In this document: positions 24,868-34,310 of the stretch, piece after piece
Layout of the letters: each line of letters opens with the position of its first letter
Numbering within the stretch: the stretch's first letter is position 1
From: Actinobacteria bacterium OV320
Lineage (GTDB): Bacteria > Actinomycetota > Actinomycetes > Streptomycetales > Streptomycetaceae
DNA: 64,000 bases
NCBI GenBank assembly: GCA_001298545.1
Contig: LJCX01000027.1
Span: 434,001-498,000, forward strand
Direction: 5' to 3'
Notes under the pieces: model-generated
Told to the model about the DNA's origin: nothing
What the model saw: the letters and a program-made list of their open reading frames with translations, nothing else
The model's database searches: none
Translations under genes and position numbers: made by a program

Positions 24868-26253
24868 TCAGCGGTTGGCCATCGCCTGCTTCACCAGCGT
24901 CCTGCCGAAGTCCCACATCAGTCCGCCGCCGCCGTGCGCGTCGTCCATCACGGCGGTGAAGGCGTCGACGAACCGGTCCACCTCCCGCTCGCCGACGATC
25001 AACGGCGGGATCAGCTTGATCACCTCCAGATGGTCACCGGAGACCTGGGTGAGGATCCGGTGCCGTTGCAGCAGCGGTACCACCACCATCTGCGCGAAGA
25101 GTCCCTTGCGGGCCGCCTGGAGCATGGCCCACCGGCTGCGCAGCTTCAGAGACCTGGGCTTTCCGAACTCGATGCCGATCATCAGACCCCGGCCTCGGAC
25201 GTCGGCCAGCAGCTCGTACTTGTCGACGAGTGCCGCCAGCCGGGACCTGAGCAGGTCGCCGGTGACCCGCGCGTTGGCCACGATCTGCTCGTTCTCCAGC
25301 ACGGACAGCACCGCGAGCCCGGCCGCCATGGCCTGTGCGTTGGACCCGAAGCTCGCCGAGTGCACGAGCACCCGGTCCATCGACGAATAGACCTTCTTGA
25401 AGATCCAGTCCTTGCCGAGCGTGGCGCCGACCGGCACATAGCCCCCGGACAGCGCCTTGGCCACGCACACCAGGTCCGGCTCGACGCCGTCCTCGTGCTG
25501 GTAGGCGTAGAAGTCGCCGGTCCGGCCGAGACCCGTCTGCACCTCGTCCGCGATCAGCAGCGCCTTGTGCCGGTGCAGCAGCTCCTGTGCGGCGCGCAGA
25601 TAGCCGGGCGGCGCCTCGTGCACCCCCTTGCCCTGGATCGGCTCGACGATGAGGGCGGCGACGTCCCCCTTCCTCAGCTCATCGGCCAGTGCGTCGAGAT
25701 CGCCGAGCGGGACCGCCGTGTCGGCCAGCAGGGGCGCGAAGCCGTCCCGGAAACCGGACTCGCCGTTCACCGACAGCGAGCCCGTGGTGAGCCCGTGGAA
25801 GGCGTGGTCGCAGTAAAGGACCCTCGGCCTGCCGGTGGCGTACCGGGCGAACTTCAGCGCCGTCTCCACCGCCTCGGTGCCGCTGTTGCCGAAGAACACC
25901 CGGTCCAGATGCGGGCTGTGGGCGAGCAGCTTCTCGGCCAGCAGCCCGGGCAGCGGCTGGCAGTCGAAGCGGGTCAGGTCGGCGAGCCGGGCGTCGAGGA
26001 CGTCGTGCAGCGCCTTGCGGACGACGGGGTGGTGGCGGCCCAGCCCCATCACCCCGAACCCGGCGAGCATGTCCAGGTAGTCGTTGCCGTCCGCGTCCCA
26101 GAAGTACGCGCCCTCACCGCGCTCGTAGACCTTGTCGAAGCCGATGGTGTGCAGCATGCGCGGCAGTTGGTGGTTGAGGTATCTGCCGTGCAGCTCATAG
26201 CGCTCGGCTCCGCGCTCGGCCAGGAGGGCGCCGAGGTCGAACTCCGTGGTCAT
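24868..26253 (-). CDS. hpnO: Hopanoid-cluster class III aminotransferase
   Basis: The 461-residue PLP enzyme has the class III pattern: FFGNSGTEAVETALKFAR, the aspartate in LLIADEVQTGLGRTG, and the PLP lysine in VCVAKALSGGYVPVGA. In hopanoid operons the HpnO group is thought to convert the ribosyl-derived side chain into the amino group of aminobacteriohopanetriol. The position here, last in the operon, supports that. The ATG overlaps the dxs stop as ATGA. A generic ornithine- or acetylornithine-type activity cannot be excluded from sequence alone. Confidence 0.83.
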   Translation of the reverse strand: MTTEFDLGALLAERGAERYELHGRYLNHQLPRMLHTIGFDKVYERGEGAYFWDADGNDYLDMLAGFGVMGLGRHHPVVRKALHDVLDARLADLTRFDCQPLPGLLAEKLLAHSPHLDRVFFGNSGTEAVETALKFARYATGRPRVLYCDHAFHGLTTGSLSVNGESGFRDGFAPLLADTAVPLGDLDALADELRKGDVAALIVEPIQGKGVHEAPPGYLRAAQELLHRHKALLIADEVQTGLGRTGDFYAYQHEDGVEPDLVCVAKALSGGYVPVGATLGKDWIFKKVYSSMDRVLVHSASFGSNAQAMAAGLAVLSVLENEQIVANARVTGDLLRSRLAALVDKYELLADVRGRGLMIGIEFGKPRSLKLRSRWAMLQAARKGLFAQMVVVPLLQRHRILTQVSGDHLEVIKLIPPLIVGEREVDRFVDAFTAVMDDAHGGGGLMWDFGRTLVKQAMANR

Positions 26254-28172
26254 TCCGCTTTCTCCTTGACTGGGCCGGTCACCGCGGCGTCGAGGGACCG
26301 GACGTCCCCGGCGGCCAGGCTCGCGCTGATCCGGCCGGCCACCTCGACGGGGGTGAGGCCGATGTCGGCGAGCACCTCGCCGCGCTTGGCGTGTGCGAGG
26401 AACTGCTCGGGGATGCCGAACCGCCGTACGGGCACATCGACGTCGGCGTCGCCCAGGGCCAGCGCCACCGCCGATCCGACGCCGGCGGCCCGGCTGTTGT
26501 CCTCGACGACGGCCACCAGCCGGTGCTCGGCGGCGAGGCCGGGCAGGGCCGGGTCGACGGGCTTCACCCAACGGGGGTCGACGACCGTGCAGCCGACGCC
26601 TCTGGCCTCCAGCAGCTCGGCGGCCTGGAGACACACCGGCGCCATCACACCGACGGCCACCAGCAGCACCTCCGCCCGGTCACCGCGGTGCAGGACGTCC
26701 ATGCCGCCCACCCGGCCGACGGCCGGCACCTCCGGTCCGACCGACTCCTTCGGGAAGCGGACCAGGGTCGGCGCGTCGTCCACCGCGACCGCCTCCCGCA
26801 GCTGCGCGCGCAACTGCTCGGCGTCGCGGGGGGCCGCGATGCGCAGCCCCGGGACGACCTGGAGCACGGACATGTCCCACATGCCGTTGTGGGAGGCGCC
26901 GTCCACGCCGGCGACGCCGGCCCGGTCCAGCACGAAGGTGACCCCGCAACGGTGCAGGGCCACGTCCATCAGCAGCTGGTCGAAGGCCCGGTTGAGGAAG
27001 GTGGCGTAGACGGCGACGACGGGGTGCAGGCCACCGGTCGCCAGCCCGGCCGCGCTCACGGTCGCGTGCTGTTCGGCTATGCCGACGTCCCAGACGCGGT
27101 CCGGGAAGCGCTCGGCGAACCCGCCGAGCCCCACCGGGTGCAGCATCGCCGCGGTGATCGCCACCACGTCGTCGCGTTCCTCGCCGATCCGCACGATCTC
27201 CTCGCCGAAGACGGACGTCCAGGACGGGCCGCCGGCGGGCGCGAGCGGCACGCAGGTGAGGGGGTCCATCGCGCCCACGGTGTGGAAGTGGTCCTCCTCG
27301 TGCGCGAGGGCGGGCTCGTACCCGCGGCCCTTCTCGGTCAGGCAGTGCACCAGCACCGGCCCGTGGAAGCGCTTGGCCCGCCGCAGCGCGGACTCGACGG
27401 CCTTGATGTCGTGCCCGTCGATGGGGCCGACGTACTTCAGGCCGAGATCCTCGAACATGCCCTGCGGCGCGAAGGCGTCCTTGAAGCCCTTCTTCGCTCC
27501 GTGCAGCGACTCGTAGACCGTGTGGCCGACGACCGGGGTGCGCAGCAGTACGTCCTTCCCCCAGGCCAGCACCTTCTCGTAGCCGTCGGTCGTGCGCAGG
27601 GTCGCCAGGTGGTTGGCGAGTCCGCCGATGGTCGGCGCGTACGAGCGCTCGTTGTCGTTGACGACGATGATCAGCGGCCGGTCCTTGGCGGCCGCGATGT
27701 TGTTCAGCGCCTCCCAGGCCATGCCGCCGGTGAGCGCGCCGTCGCCGATGACCGCGACCACATGGCCCTTCTCGCCCTGCACCTGGCGGGCCTTGGCGAG
27801 GCCGTCGGCCCAGCCGAGGGCGGTGGAGGCGTGGCTGTTCTCGATGATGTCGTGCTCGGACTCCTCACGGGAGGGGTAGCCGGACAGGCCGCCCTTGCCG
27901 CGCAGTTTGGAGAAGTCCTGACGCCCGGTCAGAAGCTTGTGCACATAGCTCTGGTGTCCGGTGTCCCACAGGACGCGGTCGACCGGCGACTCGAAGACCC
28001 GGTGGAGCGCGACGGTCAGTTCGACCACACCCAGGTTGGGCCCCAGGTGTCCGCCGGTCCTGGCGACCGCGTGCACCAGGAACTCCCTGATCTCTTCGGA
28101 CAGTTCACCGAGTTCCGCCTCGGACAGCGCCTTCAGGTCGCGTGGTTGCCGGATGTTCTCCAGGATCGTCAC
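26250..28172 (-). CDS. dxs: 1-deoxy-D-xylulose-5-phosphate synthase (hopanoid-cluster copy)
   Basis: Dxs condenses pyruvate and glyceraldehyde 3-phosphate, the entry step of the MEP isoprenoid pathway. The 640 residues match the family. Features are the thiamine-diphosphate motif GDGALTGGMAWEALN, the N-terminal TGHQSYVHKLLTGR, and GIAEQHATVSAAG with the catalytic Glu region. The GTG at 28172 follows AAGGGGG by 6 nt. Clustering with ispG inside the hopanoid operon should boost precursor supply when hopanoids are made. A housekeeping dxs probably exists elsewhere. Confidence 0.95.
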   Translation of the reverse strand: MTILENIRQPRDLKALSEAELGELSEEIREFLVHAVARTGGHLGPNLGVVELTVALHRVFESPVDRVLWDTGHQSYVHKLLTGRQDFSKLRGKGGLSGYPSREESEHDIIENSHASTALGWADGLAKARQVQGEKGHVVAVIGDGALTGGMAWEALNNIAAAKDRPLIIVVNDNERSYAPTIGGLANHLATLRTTDGYEKVLAWGKDVLLRTPVVGHTVYESLHGAKKGFKDAFAPQGMFEDLGLKYVGPIDGHDIKAVESALRRAKRFHGPVLVHCLTEKGRGYEPALAHEEDHFHTVGAMDPLTCVPLAPAGGPSWTSVFGEEIVRIGEERDDVVAITAAMLHPVGLGGFAERFPDRVWDVGIAEQHATVSAAGLATGGLHPVVAVYATFLNRAFDQLLMDVALHRCGVTFVLDRAGVAGVDGASHNGMWDMSVLQVVPGLRIAAPRDAEQLRAQLREAVAVDDAPTLVRFPKESVGPEVPAVGRVGGMDVLHRGDRAEVLLVAVGVMAPVCLQAAELLEARGVGCTVVDPRWVKPVDPALPGLAAEHRLVAVVEDNSRAAGVGSAVALALGDADVDVPVRRFGIPEQFLAHAKRGEVLADIGLTPVEVAGRISASLAAGDVRSLDAAVTGPVKEKAE

Positions 28173-28198
28173 GTCGGGCCCCCTTCGGTCCGTGCTGT

Positions 28199-29356
28199 TC
28201 AACTCACGGTGACGGCCGGCTCCCCCGCCGCGACGCCGTCCTGTTCCATCTGCTCGGCGATCTTCATCGCCTCCTCGATGAGGGTCTCCACGATCTTCGA
28301 CTCGGGGACGGTCTTGATGACCTCGCCCTTCACGAAGATCTGCCCCTTGCCGTTGCCGGAGGCGACGCCCAGATCCGCCTCCCGCGCCTCGCCGGGGCCG
28401 TTCACGACGCACCCCATGACGGCGACCCGCAGCGGGACCTCCATGCCCGTGAGGCCCGCCGTGACCTCGTCGGCCAGCTTGTACACGTCGACCTGGGCCC
28501 GCCCGCAGGACGGACAGGAGACGATCTCCAGCCGCCGCTGCCGGAGGTTCAGGGACTCCAGGATCTGGATGCCGACCTTCACCTCCTCGACCGGCGGGGC
28601 CGACAGGGAGACGCGGATCGTGTCGCCGATGCCCTGGGAGAGCAGGGCTCCGAAGGCGACCGCCGACTTGATCGTGCCCTGGAAGGCGGGGCCGGCCTCG
28701 GTCACCCCGAGGTGGAGCGGGTAGTCGCTCTGGGCGGCGAGCTGGCGGTACGCCTCGATCATCACGACCGGGTCGTTGTGCTTGACCGAGATCTTGATGT
28801 CCCGGAAGCCGTGCTCCTCGAAGAGCGACGCCTCCCAGAGGGCGGACTCGACGAGGGCCTCGGGAGTCGCCTTGCCGTACTTCAGCAGCAGCCGCCGGTC
28901 CAGCGAACCGGCGTTCACCCCGATCCGGATCGGGGTGCCGTGCTCCTTCGCCGCCTTGGCGATCTCCTTGACCTTGTCGTCGAACTGCTTGATGTTGCCG
29001 GGGTTCACCCGGACCGCGGCGCAGCCCGCCTCGATCGCGGCGAACACGTACTTCGGCTGGAAGTGGATGTCGGCGATCACCGGGATCTGCGACTTGCGGG
29101 CGATGGTCGCGAGGGCGTCCGCGTCGTCCTGCGTGGGGCAGGCCACGCGGACGATCTGGCAGCCGGACGCGGTGAGCTCCGCGATCTGCTGCAAGGTGGC
29201 GCCGATGTCCGACGTACGCGTCGTCGTCATCGACTGCACCGACACCGGGGCCCCGCCCCCGACCGCCACCGGTCCGACCTGGATCCGCCGCGACTCGCGT
29301 CGCGACGCCACCGGCCGGACCGGCATCCCGGGGACGCCCAGGGAGACGGCGGTCAT
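28199..29356 (-). CDS. ispG: (E)-4-hydroxy-3-methylbut-2-enyl-diphosphate synthase (hopanoid-cluster copy)
   Basis: IspG (GcpE) reductively opens the cyclic diphosphate MEcPP to HMBPP using a [4Fe-4S] cluster. The 385-residue protein shows VSVQSMTTTRTSD, ADIHFQPKYV, VRVNPGNIK and the cluster Cys in SCPSCGRAQVD, plus MGCVVNGPGEA. The ATG at 29356 has GGGAG at 7 nt and lies 4 bp after the hpnH stop. Like dxs, this is an MEP enzyme embedded in the hopanoid operon and may be a second copy. Confidence 0.95.
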   Translation of the reverse strand: MTAVSLGVPGMPVRPVASRRESRRIQVGPVAVGGGAPVSVQSMTTTRTSDIGATLQQIAELTASGCQIVRVACPTQDDADALATIARKSQIPVIADIHFQPKYVFAAIEAGCAAVRVNPGNIKQFDDKVKEIAKAAKEHGTPIRIGVNAGSLDRRLLLKYGKATPEALVESALWEASLFEEHGFRDIKISVKHNDPVVMIEAYRQLAAQSDYPLHLGVTEAGPAFQGTIKSAVAFGALLSQGIGDTIRVSLSAPPVEEVKVGIQILESLNLRQRRLEIVSCPSCGRAQVDVYKLADEVTAGLTGMEVPLRVAVMGCVVNGPGEAREADLGVASGNGKGQIFVKGEVIKTVPESKIVETLIEEAMKIAEQMEQDGVAAGEPAVTVS

Positions 29357-29360
29357 GTCG

Positions 29361-30383
29361 TCACTCCCGGTTCCCGTTGACGGTCTCACGCAGGGCGCGC
29401 AGGGACTCCTTCAGCGAGCCCATGGTGGCCAGGACGGCGGTCGGCTCGTAGCCGCAGTGCGCCATGCAGTTGGCGCAGCGCGGGTCCTTGCCGCGGCCGT
29501 ACTTGTCCCAGTCCGTCTCCTCGATCAGCTCGCGGTACGTCGGCACATACCCGTCGCTCATCAGGTAGCAGGGCCGCTGCCAGCCGAACAGCGAGTAGTT
29601 GGGGATCGCCCACGCCGTGCACGGGAAGTCGACCTTGCCCTCGAGGAAGTCGAGGAACAGGGGCGAGTGGTTGAGCCGCCAGCGGCGCCGGTTGCCCCCC
29701 GAGAAGGCCTTCTTGAACAGCTCGCGGGTCTGCTCCACCCCGAGGAAGTGCTCCTGGTCGGGAGCCTTCTCGTAGGCGTAGGCGGGCGAGATCATCATCT
29801 CGTCGACCTTGAGGTCGTCGTTGAGGTAGTTGAGCACCTCGATGATGGTCTGCGGGGTGTCGGTGTTGAAGAAGGTCGAGTTGGTGGTCACCCGGAAGCC
29901 CTGCCGCTTGGCCTCCTTGATGGCCGCCACGGCCTCGTCGAACACACCTTCCTTGGCCACCGATTCGTCGTGCCGCTCCCGCAGCCCGTCGATGTGCACG
30001 GCGAAGGCGAAGTAGGGCGAGGGCGTGAACTTGTCCAGCTTCTTGCGCAGCAGCATGGCGTTGGTGCAGAGGAAGACGTACTTCCTCTTGGCCACCAACT
30101 GCCGCACGATCTCGTCGATCTGAGGGTGCATCAGGGGCTCACCGCCCGCGATGGACACCATCGGCGCACCGGACTCCAGCACCGCGCCCACGGCCTGGGC
30201 GACCGGCATGCGCTGCTTGAGCACTCCCGCCGGGTGCTGGATCTTGCCGCAGCCCTCGCACTTGAGATTGCAGGCGAAGAGCGGTTCCAGCTCGACGATG
30301 AGCGGAAACTTCTCCCGCTTGCGGAGCTTCTGTTCGGCCAGGTATGTAGCGACCTTGATGGACTGGCGCAGTGGCATGGCCAT
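29361..30383 (-). CDS. hpnH: Adenosyl-hopene transferase HpnH (radical SAM)
   Basis: HpnH adds a 5'-deoxyadenosyl radical to diploptene to give adenosylhopane, the first step of side-chain building. The 340-residue protein has the radical SAM C-x3-C-x2-C at residues 38, 42 and 45 (ACNLKCEGC) and SIAGGEPLMHP as the GGE motif. A C-terminal Cys-rich stretch CANCMAHCGYEP is characteristic of the family. The ATG at 30383 has GGAGG 8 nt upstream. A GTG at 30392 is embedded in that ribosome site. Its start overlaps the hpnG stop. Confidence 0.95.
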   Translation of the reverse strand: MAMPLRQSIKVATYLAEQKLRKREKFPLIVELEPLFACNLKCEGCGKIQHPAGVLKQRMPVAQAVGAVLESGAPMVSIAGGEPLMHPQIDEIVRQLVAKRKYVFLCTNAMLLRKKLDKFTPSPYFAFAVHIDGLRERHDESVAKEGVFDEAVAAIKEAKRQGFRVTTNSTFFNTDTPQTIIEVLNYLNDDLKVDEMMISPAYAYEKAPDQEHFLGVEQTRELFKKAFSGGNRRRWRLNHSPLFLDFLEGKVDFPCTAWAIPNYSLFGWQRPCYLMSDGYVPTYRELIEETDWDKYGRGKDPRCANCMAHCGYEPTAVLATMGSLKESLRALRETVNGNRE

Positions 30384-30388
30384 GTGGC

Positions 30389-31030
30389 TCACCTCCGGGG
30401 GAGCAGAACATTACGGTGCCATTCGAAAAAAGCAGGCAGGACCGAGCGAAGGACGCGGAAGGCTGATATTCCACCGCGTACCGTGCCGATCCGGACGAGT
30501 TCATGTTCAGGAGCGTCCACGACCACCCGGACGGCCGCAACCGGGCGCGGCTCCGCGCGCACGGCGCTCAGCAGCGTGGCCGCCGACTCCATGTCCAGGG
30601 CGATCGCGCCGGTCGCGAGCAGGTCGGCCCGCTCATGACCGCGAACGACGTGGTCGGAGCCGGTGAGGGGGCCGGTGTGGACGGTGCACCCGGGCAGGGT
30701 GCGGGCGAGTTCCTTGACGAGCAGCTCGGTGCCGACGCAGGGAACACTGCCCCGCGGGTCGCGGGTCTCCTCGGCGACGACCAGGTCGCCGGGGTGCATA
30801 CCGGGGGCGAGGCCGGCGCAGAACCCCGTGGCCAGCACGGCCGCCCCGGCGAACACCGGGTCGGACAGGACGCGGGTGACGGAGCGCTCCGCCGCCTTGG
30901 GTCCCATGCCCGTCCGCAGGACGGTGACCGGCCCGTCGGCTCCGCCGCGGTCGCCCATGCGCAGGGCGAGGTGCTCGATGCCGAGGGCGCAGGCGATCAG
31001 CAGCGGCGACGGGACGGACTGTGCGCTCAT
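30389..31030 (-). CDS. hpnG: Hopanoid-associated nucleoside phosphorylase HpnG
   Basis: HpnG resembles purine nucleoside phosphorylases and removes adenine from adenosylhopane to give the ribosyl form. The 213-residue protein has TGFCAGLAPGMHPGDLVVAEE and the nucleosidase-type ALDMESAATLLSA motif, in which Asp-Met-Glu-Ser contacts the ribose. The ATG shares one base with the shc stop (TGATG). It sits between shc and hpnH as in other bacterial hopanoid clusters, which supports the call. Confidence 0.9.
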   Translation of the reverse strand: MSAQSVPSPLLIACALGIEHLALRMGDRGGADGPVTVLRTGMGPKAAERSVTRVLSDPVFAGAAVLATGFCAGLAPGMHPGDLVVAEETRDPRGSVPCVGTELLVKELARTLPGCTVHTGPLTGSDHVVRGHERADLLATGAIALDMESAATLLSAVRAEPRPVAAVRVVVDAPEHELVRIGTVRGGISAFRVLRSVLPAFFEWHRNVLLPRR

Positions 31031-33051
31031 CAGCTCCCCTTGGCCTCGGTGGAAGCCGCGTGGGTGGCGGGCTGCTTGCTGAACGGCTCTCCGTGGACGT
31101 ACCGGCCGAGCGCGGTCAGCGGGAAGACCTGCCGGTAGAGGTGGTAGTTGATCGAGAAGTCCCAGGGGAAGCCGGTGCCGGTGAAATAGGGCTCGTCCCA
31201 GGAGCCGTCCTCCCGCTGGGTCTGCGCCAGCCAGGCGACGCCCCGCTCCACGGCCTTGGAGTCCCTCTCCCCGGCCGCCAGCAGCGCCATCAGCGCCCAG
31301 GCCGTCTGGGAGGCCGTCGAGGCGCCGCGGGCGCTCCAGCGGGTGGCGTCCTGGTAGGAGCGCAGGTCCTCGCCCCAGCCGCCGTCGTCGTTCTGCACCC
31401 GCTCCAGCCAGGAGACGGCCCGTCGGATCGCGGGGTGCTGCGCGGGCAGGCCCGCCGCCGTGAGGGCCGGCACCACCGACCCCGTGCCGTAGACGTAGTT
31501 GACGCCCCAGCGCCCGAACCACGAGCCGTCCGGCTCCTGTTCGGCCAGCAGCCACTCGATGCCGCGCCGGGTGCGCGGGTCGTGCGAGAGTCCCTCGACC
31601 GCCAGCATCTCGACCACGTGCGCGGTGACGTCGGCGGACGGCGGGTCGATGACCTCGCCGAAGTCGCAGAAGGGCATCCGATTGGGGAACGGGCTGGTGT
31701 TGTCGACGTCGAAGGCGCCCCAGCCCCCGTTCTTGGACTGCATCCCGAGGTTCCAGCGCACCCCGCGCGCGATGGCCCGGTCCATCCGCTCCGGGTCGTG
31801 GTGCTTGACCCGGCGCAGCGCCAGGACGACCTCCGCGGTGTCGTCGATGTCGGGGTAGTTGTCGTTGTGGAACTCGAACGCCCAGCCGCCCGGCGGCAGT
31901 TGGGGCCTGCTCACCGACCAGTCGCCCGGCCGGACGACCTGTTCGCCGAGCATCCAGTCGGCGGCCTTGACCAGTTGGGGATGGTCGGCGGGAAGTCCCG
32001 CGTCGGCGAGCGCGATGGTCGCCAGACAGGTGTCCCACACCGGCGACTGACAGGCCTCGATCATCCGCGCGCCGTCCTCGCGCCACACGGCGTACCGGTC
32101 CAGCGACTCCAGGCCCGCTCGCATCACCGGGTGCTGGAGGTCGTAGCCGAGCAGGTGCAGGGCGATCACCGAGTACACGGCCGGCGGCTGGATGCCGCCC
32201 CAGGCGCCGTCGTTCTCCTGCCGTTCGATGATCCAGCGGGCGGCGGCGTTCAGGGCCGCGCCCCGCAGCCTGCGCACCGCGACCGACCGGTAACCGCGCA
32301 CCACCTTGTCGAGCCGCTGGAAGAGCCCGTCCCAACTGGCCACCGGGGCGAGGGGCTTGGCAGGGTTGGGATGCGCGGGATCGGCGTGCAGCTCGTCGAG
32401 CGGGAAAGGCGCCGGACGCACCGGGCGCTTCGCCGACACCACGGTGAGCGGCACGATCGTCTGCCGCGCCCAGCAGCCGAAGTTGTAGATGCTCAGCGGG
32501 AACCATTTGGGGAAGAACAAGAGCTCCGGCGGGAGTTCGGGCAGGTCCTCCCACTTCCACCAGCCGAACAGGGCCAGCCAGATCCGGGTGAAGACCCGGG
32601 CGGAGGCGATGCCCCCCTGCTCGCGGATCCACCCGGAGGCCCGGCGCATGTGGGGCGCCTCGGGGGCGTCGCCCGCCAGCCGCAGGGCGACATACGCCTC
32701 GACGGTGGCGGAGAGGTCGGGCGGACCGCCGTAGAAGGTGGCCCACGTACCGTCCTCGCGCTGCTCACCCCGGACGAAGAGCGCGGCGGCCCGGGTCGTG
32801 GCCTCGTCACGGATGCCCAGGAACTGACGGAGCAGCAGGTCCTCGGCGTCCATCGAGACGTTCGTCTCGAGGTCGCCCTTCCACCAGCCCTCGGCGTCCT
32901 GCCCGGCGAGCAGGAAGTCGGTGGCGCGTTGCATCGCGCGGGTGGCGGCTTCTTGTACCCCGGCCGCCACGGGGATGGTGATGTCGGTTTCGCTGGCCGC
33001 GGCAGCGCGGGGCGGCAGAGCCCCGGTGCTTCCGTCGGTCGTCGCTGTCAT
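31030..33051 (-). CDS. shc: Squalene-hopene cyclase
   Basis: Shc (HpnF) is a monotopic membrane enzyme that cyclises squalene to hopene and hopanol. The 673-residue protein carries the protonating DxDD motif at about 401-404 (DIDDTAEV). It also has several QW repeats, for example QENDGAWGG, QSKNGGWGAFD, QEPDGSWFGRWG, QNDDGGWGED and QREDGSWDEPYFTGTGFP. The ATG at 33051 follows GGGG. An upstream GTG adds a Pro/Ala-rich segment without homology. Its stop is fused with the hpnG start, so the two are coupled. Confidence 0.97.
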   Translation of the reverse strand: MTATTDGSTGALPPRAAAASETDITIPVAAGVQEAATRAMQRATDFLLAGQDAEGWWKGDLETNVSMDAEDLLLRQFLGIRDEATTRAAALFVRGEQREDGTWATFYGGPPDLSATVEAYVALRLAGDAPEAPHMRRASGWIREQGGIASARVFTRIWLALFGWWKWEDLPELPPELLFFPKWFPLSIYNFGCWARQTIVPLTVVSAKRPVRPAPFPLDELHADPAHPNPAKPLAPVASWDGLFQRLDKVVRGYRSVAVRRLRGAALNAAARWIIERQENDGAWGGIQPPAVYSVIALHLLGYDLQHPVMRAGLESLDRYAVWREDGARMIEACQSPVWDTCLATIALADAGLPADHPQLVKAADWMLGEQVVRPGDWSVSRPQLPPGGWAFEFHNDNYPDIDDTAEVVLALRRVKHHDPERMDRAIARGVRWNLGMQSKNGGWGAFDVDNTSPFPNRMPFCDFGEVIDPPSADVTAHVVEMLAVEGLSHDPRTRRGIEWLLAEQEPDGSWFGRWGVNYVYGTGSVVPALTAAGLPAQHPAIRRAVSWLERVQNDDGGWGEDLRSYQDATRWSARGASTASQTAWALMALLAAGERDSKAVERGVAWLAQTQREDGSWDEPYFTGTGFPWDFSINYHLYRQVFPLTALGRYVHGEPFSKQPATHAASTEAKGS

Positions 33052-33170
33052 GGCTTCCCCTTCGTGCAGTGTGCATGGCTTTGCGTCTGCTGTGGGTCCG
33101 CCGTCGGCCGGTGCTCTCTCTCCTCGCACACCGGCCGGCGACTACGCGAGGGCTATTCGACCGATAGGGA

Positions 33171-34310
33171 TCATCTCTTTCGTACGACGACGAAGTCGGC
33201 GAGCGCCGTGAACCGGTCCCGCACCTGCTCGGACATGTCCACGGCGTTCAGGGCGTCCAGGGCGACGGCGTGCTGGCGGCGCGCCTCCCCGGCGGTCCAG
33301 TCACGGCCGCCCGCCTCCTCGATCAGGGCGGCGCGGGCCGCGAACTCCCCTTCGGAGAAGGTCTCGAAGTCGCTGCTCTTGGCGTCGGCGGCGAGGATCT
33401 CCCCGAGCCGCTCGGAGGCGGAACCGCCCGCCGCGAGCGCGGCGACCACCGGCAGGGACTTCTTGCGCTGGCGCAGATCGCTCCAGGTCTGCTTGCCGGT
33501 GGCCTCCGGGTCGCCCCAGATGCCGAGCAGGTCGTCCACGGCCTGGAAGGCCAGGCCGAGGTGGTAGCCGTACTTCTCCAGGGCCTCGGCGGTGTGCTGG
33601 TCCGCCCCGCCGAGCACGGCGCCGATGGAACTGGCACAGGCCAGCAGGGCACCGGTCTTGTTGCCCTCCATCTCCAGGCACTCCTCGACGCTGACCCGGT
33701 CGCGGTGCTCGTAGGAGATGTCCTGGGCCTGGCCGTCGATGAGGGCACGGGTGGCGACGGTCAGGCGGTGGGTCGCCCTGGCCGCCTCGGCCGTGCCGAG
33801 TTCGAGGAGGATCTCGCCCGCGAGGGCGAACAGGGCGTCGCCGACCAGGATGGCCTGGGCGGGGCCGTGCACCTTCCAGACGGTGTCCCGGTGCCTGCGC
33901 TGCTCGTCGCCGTCCATCAGGTCGTCGTGCAGGAGCGAGAAGTTGTGGACCAGCTCGACGGCGACCGCGCCGGGGACGCCGACCTCGGGAGCGGCCCCGG
34001 TGACCTCGGCGGAGAGCACGGCGAGGGCGGGACGCACGGCCTTGCCGCCGTCGCCGGCGGTCGGGTTGCCGTGGGCGTCGATCCAGCCGAAGTGGTAGGC
34101 GGCGACCGTGTCCATGGGCGGTGCCAGACGGTCGACGGCCGCCCGCAGCACCGGGGTGGCCAGGGTGCGGCCGCGCTCCAGAAGCGCGGTCACGTCCACC
34201 GCGGTCCTCCGAGCGGCCGGCGTGGCCGGGGGCACAGTGGGCACTTTTTCTCCTCTTGTTGCGGTGCTGGAGAGGGTGCGGGGGTGTGCCGAGCCGTGCT
34301 GATCGAGCAT
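33171..34310 (-). CDS. Polyprenyl (farnesyl) diphosphate synthase of the hopanoid operon
   Basis: The enzyme should make farnesyl diphosphate from IPP and DMAPP for squalene synthesis. The 379-residue protein has the first aspartate-rich motif as LLHDDLMDGDEQRR, the second region as AFQAVDDLLGIWGD, and a substrate-binding EGNKTGALL. The ATG at 34310 has GGAGG 7 nt upstream and overlaps the hpnE stop (TGATG). An alternative GTG at 34244, with AGGAG five nucleotides upstream, would trim 22 residues. Product length cannot be read with certainty. Confidence 0.92.
   Translation of the reverse strand: MLDQHGSAHPRTLSSTATRGEKVPTVPPATPAARRTAVDVTALLERGRTLATPVLRAAVDRLAPPMDTVAAYHFGWIDAHGNPTAGDGGKAVRPALAVLSAEVTGAAPEVGVPGAVAVELVHNFSLLHDDLMDGDEQRRHRDTVWKVHGPAQAILVGDALFALAGEILLELGTAEAARATHRLTVATRALIDGQAQDISYEHRDRVSVEECLEMEGNKTGALLACASSIGAVLGGADQHTAEALEKYGYHLGLAFQAVDDLLGIWGDPEATGKQTWSDLRQRKKSLPVVAALAAGGSASERLGEILAADAKSSDFETFSEGEFAARAALIEEAGGRDWTAGEARRQHAVALDALNAVDMSEQVRDRFTALADFVVVRKR

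Noticed and set aside
30389..32746. Open frame joining HpnG with 570 extra upstream codons
   Set aside because: The extra part is shc read in another frame. The HpnG domain starts at 31030, coupled to the shc stop.
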